Below, piece by piece: positions 21,301-33,500 of a stretch of DNA of 62,057 nt. The notes under the pieces were generated by a model. It saw nothing but the letters and a program-made list of their open reading frames with translations, did no database searches and had not been told where the DNA came from. Positions within the stretch are counted from its first letter, which is position 1. Each line of letters starts with the position of its first letter. The position numbers and the translations under genes were made by a program. The DNA is from Branchiostoma floridae (lineage: Eukaryota > Chordata > Leptocardii > Amphioxiformes > Branchiostomatidae): NCBI RefSeq assembly GCF_000003815.2, contig NC_049983.1:7199395-7261451 (forward strand), in the 5' to 3' direction.

Positions 21301-24250
21301 ATTGGACTGTACATGTCCCTCCCCTTAAAAAAACAAGTTGGATGGCTTGTACATTAATGCGTGCTTAATTGTTATACTCGGACTCTTTCACTGGCAGATA
21401 CGCAGGCAGCTAAAATTAGAGACACTCTCTCTCTAGCCTGGGAAAGGATTTACCCTACCCTGAAGCATTAGGTTAAATAACTTACGCACGAATTGGTTGA
21501 TACATAAGGAGCTAAAATTAGAGAAGCTCTCTCTAGCCTGGGAAAACTCTTCCCTGTTCGCACCCAGAAGACCCGTTTTCGCAAGGTGTGTGTCACATAT
21601 GATACTATTTGGAGATCCTTGTCACAGTTCTTGAGTTTTGTTGTCATGTTTTTCTGTCTCATCATTCTAGAAAGGGCGTCACCTGCAAAAACAACTTGAC
21701 GCTAAATGACTGACGTTTTGCAGAAAGTGCTCTGTGGTGTACTGTGGGAACCAAGTTAAGAGTTCCCGTGTTTTCACATGAACGTGGCAACGTTTTGATG
21801 GCCTTGTAGTTATCTATCATTTCATCGTTCGTACAGGTTGTTGGGGAATGTTCAAAATGCCGGTACCGAAACAGTTGCAGTTGACCGGTCATTATGTTTG
21901 GTCAGTTGTACGTCTTCTCTAAATTTCCTTTGCTACTGTTACGTACTACTCTTATCCCCAGTACAGTTTAAAACATATTATGGCAATACGCAATGTACTA
22001 GTACATAATTCTGGAAAAGGCCTCACCTGCCATATGTAATGGTGGCAAACATGTAAGGTTCTGTGGAAAGTACTCTTTTGCAGATGCCTCGAGTTAGATT
22101 TGCTAGTATTCTTCCTTCTTTACGTGTGAATGCGAATGGTCCCCGTTGTAATTTTGTATAACCTGGCTTGTACTGTTCGTAAAAGTTATTGCTATTTGCC
22201 CGAACTAGCAACGCACCCATCAAATTGGACTGTACATGTCCCTCCCCTGAAAAAAAAAACAGGTTGGATGGCTTGCGCACAAATGCGTGCTTAATTGTTA
22301 TACACGGACTCTGTCACTGGCAAAACTACTTGGATACTCTCATCACAGTTCTTGTGTTTTTTTGTCATGTTTCTCTGTCTCATTCTAGAAAGGGCGTCAG
22401 CTGCAAAAATAATTTGAAGCTAATGACTGACGTTTTGTAGAAAGTGCTTGTGAAAGAAGGCTCTGTGGTGTAGAGTACGGATCAAAACTTGCCATGTTAA
22501 TAGACCACGTGTTTTCGCATGAACGCAGCAACGTTTTGATGGCCCGGGCCCCTGTAGTTACCTCCATGAAATGTCATGGAATGGAGGTTATATTTTCTGT
22601 TATGTGTCTCTGTATGTGTAGATGATTACTCAATAACGGCTGGATGGATTGGTTTCATACTTGTTGTGTTGGTGGGGTGTGATGAAAGCTCGAATCGATG
22701 AGATCTTGGGAGCGGTATCTGTCGTTATAATCGATGTAATAATATCAGAAATCACCCCTATATTTGAGATATATTGGTACAGGCATCGTGCTGTATGTGT
22801 TTGTTAATGGGCTTAGCTGTAAGCAGGTAGTGAGGTGACAGCTGTTTGGGGAACCCCCAGTAGTTTTATTTATGTCTGCTTAGGACTGTTTGAAATATGT
22901 GTAACAGTTGGCACAGTAGTTACCTCCATGAAATGTCATGGAGGTTATATTTTTTGTTATGTGTCTCTGTCTGTGTACAAGATTATTCAAGAACGGCTGG
23001 ATGGATTGGTTTCATACTTGTTGTGTTGGTGGGCTGTGATAAAAGCTCGAATCGATGTGATTTTGGGCGCCGTATCTGTCATTATAAATGATGTAATAAT
23101 ATCAGAAATCACCCCTATATTTGAGATATATTGGAACAGGCATCGTGCTTCAAGTGTTTGTTAATGGGCTTAGCTCCAAGCAGATAGTGAGGTGATTTGT
23201 ATGACAGCGAGTTTTTTTTAATATGATAATTAGTTTTATTTATGTCTGCTTAGAATATCATGGAGATGTGAAGCGTAAGTATAATTGTAAGAAGTTGAGG
23301 TACATTTAACGGTAATGCTTAACAGGTATGGATGTCTCACATACTGTACTGCTGATTTGAGTGACATGGTGATTAAAATGCCATTAGGTCCTCTCATCTT
23401 AGATGGGTTGGGTGTCAGAAGTTTTATGGGTGATACAGATGTTCTGATTTCGTTACGATAAGGGACAGTTGTTAGTTGTCTCTTTCGTAGCCAATGGTAC
23501 TTATTTTTTAGCAGACGGGGTTGGCGCCAAGTATTCATCTTACAGTTGATGTAGGGCTATCAGAGGAAAGTGTGCATCTCATTTTTGTACCGTGTGAACA
23601 GCTGATGTTATGACATATTGGTGGAAAATCAAATCACCATCTGACTAACGTTGGCCACATCCCTTATTCTTTCTGAGTTTCCCAACTTCCTCCCACCACA
23701 CTGCTCTGAGGCACATAGTCGAACTCAATAATGCTGACAACCTTAGACAGTTTAAATGCCAAACATCAAGCTTAAGGAACACCACGCTACCATATGCCGT
23801 CGACCTCTTAAACGCACATTACACAATTAAGTGTCACATTTTAATAATTACTAATCAGATGGACATCCTCTGTGTCATTAAATAAATACACCACTACTTT
23901 CCCATAACATTTATAACCATTACTCTCAAATACAACCGACTATAAACATACATACCATCCACAAAAAAGCAATAAATATTTCATGGAGGTATGAGGTCCC
24001 CGAACTCTAGTTATTTATCATTCTATCGTTCGTACAAGTTGTTGGGGAATGTTTAAAATCCATGTACCGTAGCAATTGTGGTCATTATGTTCGGTCAGTT
24101 TTTAGGATTTTCTAAATTCACGTACGATTGTTACATGCTGTTACGTACTACTTTGATCTCCAGTACAGTTACTTCCGATCGAATGCGTGTCATTGGTGGA
24201 TACGTCGGGGAGCTATAATTAGACACGATCACTACCCTGGCCTGGGAAAA
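18360..24250 (+). repeat. tandem array of five ~0.9-1.0-kb units, the last interrupted
   Basis: The marker GCCCGAACT lies at 18410, 19391, 20364, 21275 and 22198 (spacing 981, 973, 911, 923). Each unit has the same order: GCAACGCACCCAT-like, CAGGTTGGATG, AAATGCGTGC, two GGCAGCTAAAATTAGAGA-like blocks each followed by CTCTAGCCTGGGAAAA, CTTACGCACGAAT, TGACTGACGTTTTG, and GTACAGGTTGTTGGGGAATG. A last partial block is at 24185-24250. No conserved frame runs through all units. The array ends about 260 bp before the start codon of the WSC gene, so it could hold duplicated upstream sequence of that gene; that is a guess. Confidence 0.8.
22561..24007 (+). mobile_element. repeat element inserted in the array, with internal duplication
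   Basis: It starts CCTCCATGAAATGTCATGGA and ends ATTTCATGGAGGTATGAGG plus a short tail. TAGTTA flanks it on both sides (22555-22560 and 24008-24013), where intact array units have one TAGTTA, so TAGTTA looks like a target duplication. The first ~362 bp are repeated (22561 and 22923). The right part (about 23690-23880) carries a decayed retroelement-like C-terminus read as LRNTTLPYAVDLLN. The class is not settled. Confidence 0.6.
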
Positions 24251-24513
24251 GTTTGCACCTGCTCGAACGACGCCCATTGACGTCTAAGACTGAGAGAAAG
24301 CACTTTTTGCCAATGCATTCTTGACAATACTCTTTTACCTGGAAAAAAACTCTGATGTCAAACGTAATCCATATGTAGCAATATGCTTCATCTAGAGCTT
24401 TCATATTGTCTGTAATATCGACACTTATATGTTGCAGGGACACTCGCATACACAATGCAATGTAACCCGATGGATGTTTTGTCTTGAATACAAAGGTACT
24501 GGACAGGACTAAG

Positions 24514-27500
24514 ATGACCAGTCCCTTAACGCTGTTTCTGGCACTGACAGTCCTGGCTGGGGCCGTGTATCCAGGTAAACATTATCTGATATATATATAA
24601 AGGGAAACTGATATATATATAAAAGGAATCAAGAAAAATTAGTATTTATCGTTCGGATTTAACAGTTGTCTTTATTCAATTACCATTACTCAAAATTCGT
24701 AATATCAAATGCGTCTTTGATGGACGCTTATCAAATTAGACATCATAAGTGCGTCTTAGACATCATAAGTGCGTCTTTGATGGATTGATATCAGATCAGA
24801 TATGATAAGTGCGTCTTTGATGGAGTGATATCAGATTAGATATGATAAGAGCATATTTAGTGGAGGCACATCAAATTAGATATGAATTTAACTAATTTTT
24901 GTCCACCACAAGCCAAGAGCTTGTCTTCCCAGGAAAAGCAGCTTAATGATGAAAACGGCTCATTTGACATCGAGGAAGCGGAAGTTCTACTTGAAAAGCT
25001 TGAAGGTAAATGGATTGGTTTTCTTTGTATTGCTAAACAATTGGTAAACAGGGCTCCATATATTGTATACCTTGGTATCCCAGGTACCTACCTGTAGTAG
25101 GTCTTTATAATTCTAGTTAGAATTGGAAGATGTCTTTTGCTGCTCGACCATGGACTACTTATGGTGCAAAAATACATATTTTCTCTAAAAAATGAAGCAA
25201 GGCGTGCTGCTTAATTATACTAAAAAGTGTTACTGTTTTGTTTAGCGCACCGTAGTTTGCGCTACGTATCTGATAAATCTTATATTTAAACAAAGATTTG
25301 GCAGAGGAAGAAGTGATGACCGACTACAACATCGGCGATGATGATGACATGGTGCTACTGGGAAAACGACAGTCTCTACCTGGTACGTTTGGCTAATTGC
25401 TGACGTCTCGTATCCGCAAGATCACGTGTTAATAAAATCACGTATCTATAGTCTGTAACTCTCGCGAATTTATGTTCTGAAATGATTGGTCATCAGTATT
25501 GATCCTGAAGAAGGCGACAGCTAGTGTTCGTTGATCCGTGTATACTTTGGTGTTGGAAGAAAGCTTAGCACTGTACTGTGATCATTACCAACAACGTTAA
25601 GCTTCCATGATGATATTATCTACGTTGACCATTTTGTGAGTGTGAATTCTATGATTACAAATTGATGTTTGTCCATGTGTCATGTTTTCTGTTGCTTTGG
25701 CCAGGCACTTTGGCCAGAGCAAAACAAATTATTTACAATCAATGTAATGTTTTAGTTTAAAACTACCAGAATACACAATGTACAGAATATAGATATATAG
25801 ATATACATGTAGATATACATCTATTTCCCTCTCACAGAGCCAGTGTTCAAGGGCTGTTATGCGGACACTCACACTCGCAAGTTCCCAAATGCTGCTGAAT
25901 TTAGGAACAACCAGCAGTCCACAGCCAGATGTGTGAGCCGCTGTAAGAGCAAGGGTTTCGCCTATGCAGGTAACAAAACATGTCTTTACAGATGCCTGAA
26001 ATCTGACTATTGGCATAAATTAGACCGCGACCAAAAATGTATGGCATCCATCTTTAACAAGACTGGCATTTGCACTTATAAGAATTCAAATCCATCCCTA
26101 CCAATAGCGTTTTATAATTGAAGAGCTAAATCACATCTCCTGATCAACAAATCTGCCTCGCAGCTAGCCTATTGGGTTGGAATATGCCATAGTTGCTGTC
26201 TTAACAACATATTTAATGAAATAGTAAAAATGGACTTTCTCGACCATAACTTATGCGTCAAAAGATGCCCTTTCACTGCATTTTTATCTAGCTTAAATAC
26301 ACAATCGGTATGCTAATGATAACGTCCTTACCGAATGTATAGGCACGCAGTATTCGGATGAGTGTTTCTGTGGGACTGAGCAAAATTTCCAAAACATCGG
26401 GAGACCTCGGCCAACCTCGGAATGCAACATGGCCTGCCGAGGGAACCCGAGGGAGAAGTGTGGAGGGTTTTGGAGGATGTCCGTATACAAAATACCAGCA
26501 GGTACGAAAATGCATCTCAACTTTCAAAACAAATACAACTAATCACCAAAAATTCGTAGTGCACTTCAATATCATATCATCAGTCTTTGGATGAAATTTG
26601 CTGAACTACTGTTGAGACCGATGAGCGCGCGTCGGGCGCCCGCTGTGACCCTCGAGCGATTATTGAGCAATGGCTGATCTTTGCTCGTTGAGCGGTCGCT
26701 GCGACTTCTTAGCGCTTGTCGAACGAGTAACCCCTCACGCTTGGTCGTCCCCTTCACCCCCCCCCCCTTTCCCACAGAGCCTGTGGATTGTTATGTAGAC
26801 ACTCGCTGATGACTCGCACTCGTAAGTTCCCAAATACTGTATAATTACAAGTGCTGAATTTTGAAACAACGCACTGTGGTCCGCAAATATCATGAACTCA
26901 CTCACTCACTCGTCCCGTAGCTCAGTTGGCCTTAGGGGCAGTAAAGCTGTTCACTAGTGATTTCCAGCTCTGGTGATCTTCTGCCAGTCTCGTCAGCTGG
27001 CCTGACGTCCTTCCAGTCCACTCCTTTATGTCGTTGATCCATGTCCGGCGGGTGCGACCCCTCGCGGCCGCGCTCCTTCAACTTTACCTTGTAAGATTAT
27101 ATTTGTCAAGGTTCCTTTTTGCCTACACGCATGTCCAAACCACTGGAGCTTTTTCCTTTTGACCATAGATAAGAAGCTGGGTAGTGGACCTGCCAGAGTG
27201 GTGATGCGTTCCTGGATATCTTTATTTGAAGTATGGGATGTCCAGTGGACTCCCAGTAACCGCCTGTAGCAGTTCATCTCTAGAGCGTTTATTCTCTTTT
27301 TTATGTCTGCGTTCAATGTCCATGTCTCAGCACCATATAAAAATATTGACAAGACAAGGGAGCGTAGAAGACGAATTTTTGTCGGCATGGTGATATTTTT
27401 GCTAGACCAGATGTGTTTGAGCTTTGACAATGCAAGAGTAGACTTTGCAATTCTGACCTTCACTTCTCGGGCTGAACTGCAGTCCTCTGTCTGTAGGAGC

Positions 27501-30500
27501 CGAGGTAAGTGAACTCCCCGACCTGCTCCAACTCTGTACCTCTTACTGTGACTTGTGTTCTAAAGCCTGGTGGACCCGATACTAGGCACATGGTCTTGTC
27601 TACGCTCACCTCCATGCCATACCTCCTGCTCGTGGAGTCTAAGCTACTGAACTGTTCTTGCTGGTCTGCTGCTGAGCCATCTATCAAGTCTACGTCATCT
27701 GCAAACTGAAGGTGAGTTATGATGCGTCCTGCAAGCTTGACAGGAGACTCCTTTGGTGTGAGAGCTTCTCTCATGATGTTTTCTAGGAATATGTTACACA
27801 GTGTAGGCGACAAGAGACAGCCCTGGCGCACTCCCACTGAGGTAGGGAAACACTCGCTGAACTCGCCAGCTGTCATGACTGTGCTCTTTGAAGCCTTGTA
27901 CAGTGCCTCAATGGAGTTTACAATCCTTGTGCTAATTCTGAAGCGGCGCATCACTGCCCATAGTCCCTCTTGCCACACCCTGTCAAAACATTTTTTGTAG
28001 TCCACAAAAGTGTGGTATACTGGTTTTCCTAGTTCTCTATATTTCTCGCAGATCAGGCGTAGGTTGAAGATTTGTTCAGCACAGGATCGGCCTTTTCTGA
28101 AACCCGCTTGCTCTTCTGCCAGGATTTGCTCAGCTTGAGGTTGGAGTCGGTTGAGAATGACTTTCAGAAGGATTTTGCTTGGGTGTGATATCAAGCTTAT
28201 GGTGCGGTAGTTTTGGCACTTCTTTAGGTTGCCTTTCTTAGGAAGGGGAATAACTATAGACGTTGTCCAGGCATCAGGCCACTTACCAGTTTTGAAGACA
28301 TGGTTGCAGATTCGGGTGTATACTTTTACAACTGTTTCACCACCTGCTTTCAGTAGCTCTGCTGGAATATTGTCTATTCCTGGTGATTTCCCTTGTTTTA
28401 AGGCTTTAATGGCTGCCGTTACGAGGGGCGTGCAATAAGTAATGGTCCTGACCCACTTCCAGTTGTCTGATCTAAATGAATATGTCTATGGGTTATGTTG
28501 CAAAAACAGCTCTAAACTAACTGTGGTTACTGATTTACTGGTGTTTGAACTGAGTCAGGTGTGAAATGGACCAGGTGTGAAATGGAGCATGTTGAGTGTC
28601 GCGCAGTGATCCGGTTTTTGTATTTGAAAGGACGCACACCAAAGAAGACTTTTGATGAAATAAATGAAACTTATGGTGATGATGCCCCATCATATGACCT
28701 TGTAAAACGCTGGCATCCTGAATTCAAACGTGGCTGGAAGTCTGTGGAAACAGCTCCCAGACCTGGTCGTCCCTCTTGTGCCATTGATGAGGCATCAGTT
28801 GGAGGACCAACCTGGGGTGTCCTACAAAATCGGTGTCCAGAGCTGCATCAAACGATGGGAGAAATGCATAACTCTGGGTGATTTCTATGAAGAGAAAGAC
28901 TAATAACTGTGCCAAGTTTCATTAATCTCCTGCTATGGGAAATGGGTCAGGACCATTACTAATTGCACGCCCCTTCGTACTTCGGATTCAAGAATGTCTG
29001 GTTCATCATCTTCTTGAAACTAAAAAGTGTGAGATTTTGAGTCTTGTAGTACACCCTCTTCTGCTGTCAGCTGAAAGTTATACAGCTCTTGACAGTATTC
29101 TTCCCAGCGTTTTACTATCTCTGTTTTAGCTGTTAGCAGGTTCCCATCAGCATCTTCAATGCATGTGACCTGGTTTGTGCTGCTATGTGTAAGTGTCTTC
29201 AACGTTTGGAATGCCTGCTTTGTATTATTGCTTCGTATGCCTGCTTCAATTTTACTACATTCCTGTTGGATCCACTGCTCCTTTGCAGCTATGATGGCCT
29301 GTTTAACTTCTCTGTTTACCGTTTGATATTCTCTATTTTCAAGCCGGGATTTGAATCTAACTTTCTTTTTTTCCCTCCGTTCTTCACACTTCTGAAGAAC
29401 TTGTTCATTTATCCATGGGTGTTTTGTCAGTCTTTCTTTCCCCAGTATGGCCTTTGCAGCAGCTTTCAGGTTTGACTCTGCTTCGCTTGCAAGGTCATCC
29501 TTTTCAGCATTGTCAGCAAGAAGTGGTGCAAATCTGTCTTCAATCTCAGCTTGGAATGCCGCAAGTGTATTTGGATTTTTAAGTTTTTTTCACGTTGTAG
29601 TGTATTCTTCCATCTTTCTTTTTCTGTAGTGACTTAAGTCGTACTGATAGTGTTTGGTCGTATCATGAACAGAGACGTATAAATCATTATGCCCCATATA
29701 TTTTGTATGGTACGTTAGATGCTTTACAAAGTACATTGTGATCTGAATAACCAACTGAGAACACATTATTAAATAAAAATAAATCGCATCGCTTCCCAGT
29801 ATCTTGGTTCTCATGACTTCTTGGGTGATATTAGCAATACCGCCCATCTTTAATGGGCACATAGCATTCACGTCTTCCGAAGACAAAACCGACCTCTGTA
29901 ACGAGCTTTTAGTAAGACCCCAATTGTTGATGACACATGTTATACACATCCATAAGTTACTAAAGGAACAGACTGCAGCTGTCTGCTGGAAAACTGCCCA
30001 ATCACAACGGCCAGAGTTACCACAATTATTGCAAATCTTGACCCATCAAAATCCACCTGACCAGAGGGCATAACTGTCATGACGTCACTGTTCTTAAAAA
30101 TGCCTATCCGAACTGTCACCAGTTCTTGCCTAATTGTATCGAGAATTCATGCAAGAAGTATACTTTGCGTAGTCTGGGAAATTCCCACATATCAAACCCT
30201 TTTTCTCACAGAATCTGTGTACAAGGGCTGTTATCTGGACACTCGCACTCGCAAGTTCCCAAATGCTGCTGAATTCGCCAACATTCAGCAGTCCACAGCC
30301 AGATGTGTGAGCCGCTGTAAGAGCAAGGGTTTCGCCTATGCAGGTAACAAAACATGTCTTTACAGATGCCTGAAATTTCACTGTATATTACACCGCTACC
30401 AGAAACGTATAGCACACATCTTTAACAAGACTGGCATTTGCACTTATTAGAATCCAAATCCATCTCTCATCTCTTTGCTATAACCACCGAATGAAACCAC

Positions 30501-33500
30501 CGAGTGAGCAAAGGACCAGGCGTCTTGACACCATGTACAGGCGGGTCATTAACGTTATTATCATATAGCCTACCCAAACTTGCAAACTCCTGTATGACGC
30601 ATAGATCCCTTGGTACTATACGTGTGAATTCCTTTATCGAATGTCTGAAAATTCACATTTGTTCTTTGGTACATACATTTGTAAGGAGATTACATATTGC
30701 ATTTTGAAATCAAAATAAACATATTCAAAACATTGCAGTCTTTGGCTTTTTAGAACAACAAAACTCATTACCAATGTTAACAGGAGTCCTCCCCCCCCCC
30801 CGCCCCCTTGCAATCTGATCTGGCATATGTTTCGCTCCTTTTGATTGGCCAATGCCTGTATATCCCTTACTTTCTTGTGTGTATCGACACTAGTGTCGGT
30901 GTCAATGCAAATCGACAACGGTGCCGGTGTCGATTCATTCTGACCAATCAGAAGGAGCGAAAACACCGGCCTGGCCGGAATCTACATGTTACGGCGTCAT
31001 AACCAACCTGGAACGGGGCCTTCTGATTGGTCGGCTGCGCCTGGCTAATGATAATATGCCAAAATCGCTGTCTTAACAACACATTAAGAAAATAGTAAAA
31101 ATGGACTTTCTTGCCCATAACTTACGTGTAAAAAATAACCCTTCACTGTGTTTTCACTTAGTTTATATACACAATCGGTACTATACTAATGATAACGTCC
31201 TTCATCATAACGTCCTTACCGAATGTGTAGGCACACAGTACTCGGCGGAGTGTTTCTGTGGGACTGAGCAAAATTTCCAAAACATCGGGAGACCTCGGCC
31301 AACCTCGGAATGCAACATGGCCTGCCGAGGGAACCCGAGGGAGAGATGTGGAGGGTTTTGGAGGATGTCCGTGTACAAAATATTAAACGCAGGTAAGAAA
31401 ATGCACCTTAACTTTTGAAGAAATACGTCTTATCATTAAAAAAGTAGCAATGCACTTATCTATGGATGTAATTTGCTTGAACTAGTGCTGGGACCGATGA
31501 GCGCGCGTCGGGCGCCCGCCAAGACCCTTGAGCCGTCGCTGTGACTTTCTAGCGCTTGCCGAGAGAGTAACCCCTCACGCTCGATCGTCTCGCTCGGCGA
31601 CTATTTTAGTCCATTAGGGTCTGAAAATGTGTTATGTGTTGATTCAAGTACTACATACATGCAAGCTTAGAGAGACTGAACTTCATGTTGTTGTTTTTTT
31701 GTTGTTGTTCACGGGAAATTAGCCTAGGCTAGGAATCCAACTGGATGTGATATCACAACTGGCGTTTTGCTAGCAGCTGTTAACTAGGAACTATCGGGAG
31801 TTCAGAAAATTGGCATGTAACCTATCGTAAAAAGGCATTGATTATCAGATGAATTAAAATTTCTTACAGCAATTGTACGCCTGACGGACTTGGGTGTGGT
31901 CATCTTGAAGTCTACACAGTCGGTCATAAAGATTTAAGATATTCCATGCAGGAGGATATATAAATTTACCGTTGTGCCAAATTTCAACTTATTTGATGAA
32001 AGGATAAGCTTCTTACACAACCATTTGCATTACTTCCTTACTGTTTCTCCTTAATTTTAAATGGATGTCTAACCTTCATTGAAGTACACAGACTCTTATT
32101 GTTCGAAAGACTGCAATACTTTTACTGTAAAGATAAATGCCACTATTCTAACAACGGAAACATTCTGCATTCATACAGTGACTCAAGTCCCAGATGGCCA
32201 GATGGAGGCACTAGTGACCAAGTACGCACCCAAAGTTTGGCTGGCGAGGGGTGAGCAGTATAAACCTTCCAGCGTCGATTTTCATCTACGGAACGTCAAG
32301 GTGTACGGCGGAGGTAGAGTTTATTCCAGCACAGCGTCAACCCTTTCAAGCTGTTCCACAAGCTGTTATATGAGTTCCAATCAACGCCTGTCACATGCAT
32401 CGGCCACGCTGTCATTCTTCAGTGGGGAGCCAGTCGGTCCTACTCGGCAGCCGCCCGTGTACGCTGTTTGGAAGCGGATCAACTCTGTGACTACTGACAT
32501 CTTCTACTGGATGTTCTACCCATACAACAGGGGGAAGAGAGTTTGCATCGGTAGGTTATTCTTATCATCATTCATTATTAACCTGCATCACTAGAATGAA
32601 CTCTAGATGCTCTGAAGCTCTCAATACTTCTAGTGATCTTATCCATTCAAAGTGCATTGCTTGGTCTGGTCAGTTTTTACTAGTCAGATTCCCTGAAGAG
32701 TTCAATGGAGAGAAATTTTGGACGATTTCTAGACATAAAATGTACATTATGATTTTTTTTCAAATTCAAATTTGGAATAGTCCATTTTTGCATAAGGAGG
32801 AGGGTGGAGTGAAATATGATGAATTGCTCCTAAGCAAATACCGGCCTTTCTGACACTGAACTTTGCCAAGTCTCTGTTTTCATCAGAACTGTACTGTCAC
32901 TTCCTGCCCAGACATGCGAGGGAACATTAGCAGTCGCTTAACTCGTTCATCTACGAAACTGAACTTGCAACGTTGCAAAACTGAGCGCTACAGGAACAGT
33001 GCTATACCCCAGATGGCCCGATTGATAAACGAATCATGACTGTGTCTAAGCCAACTGTTGCCATTTTATATATAATGGCCATTTGTGCGAACGTCTCTCT
33101 CAAACCATGCCAGAGCAGTTTTTATCTAGCTTGTCTTTTACTAATTCAATTAATGATAATATTTTATTCTATTTATGCTGATTTGTATATGTATGCCTAG
33201 TCTAATATCATGTCTGTAAAAGTGTAACAACAATTCAGCCCCTGAGCTGCTAGTGTTAGACTCTGAGAGTTTGTCTCAATAAAGCCATTCATCATCATCA
33301 TCAAATACCGGCCTTTCTAGTTAATATAGTGATCCTTATGCGCAGGAATATTTTTTGTTAACTACCACTTCTTTCATCTTTAACAGGATTCAGGGCTTGG
33401 GGGTCCTGTATTGGTGGGTACTCTACGTTTGGACATCACGTGGGTGACTGGGAACACATGACCGCTCGTCTGGTGGGCAACCAACCAAGCAGCATCTATG

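Noticed and set aside
22835-23164. 109-residue open frame with hydrophobic stretches
   Set aside because: It lies inside the duplicated head of the repeat element, and the matching copy at 22561 does not keep the frame.
25970-26121. open continuation of the WSC exon into its intron ([12 protein letters not shown])
   Set aside because: The donor GCAG|GTAACA and the second half of the WSC domain at 26343 fit the family. The continuation lacks WSC motifs and in the duplicate unit ends at a stop. An intron-retention product cannot be fully excluded.
26915-26945. tRNA-like start (CCCGTAGCTCAGTTGGC) that looked like a SINE A box
   Set aside because: On minus this is the coding end of the LINE (PKAN-stop) followed by its (TGAG)n tail.
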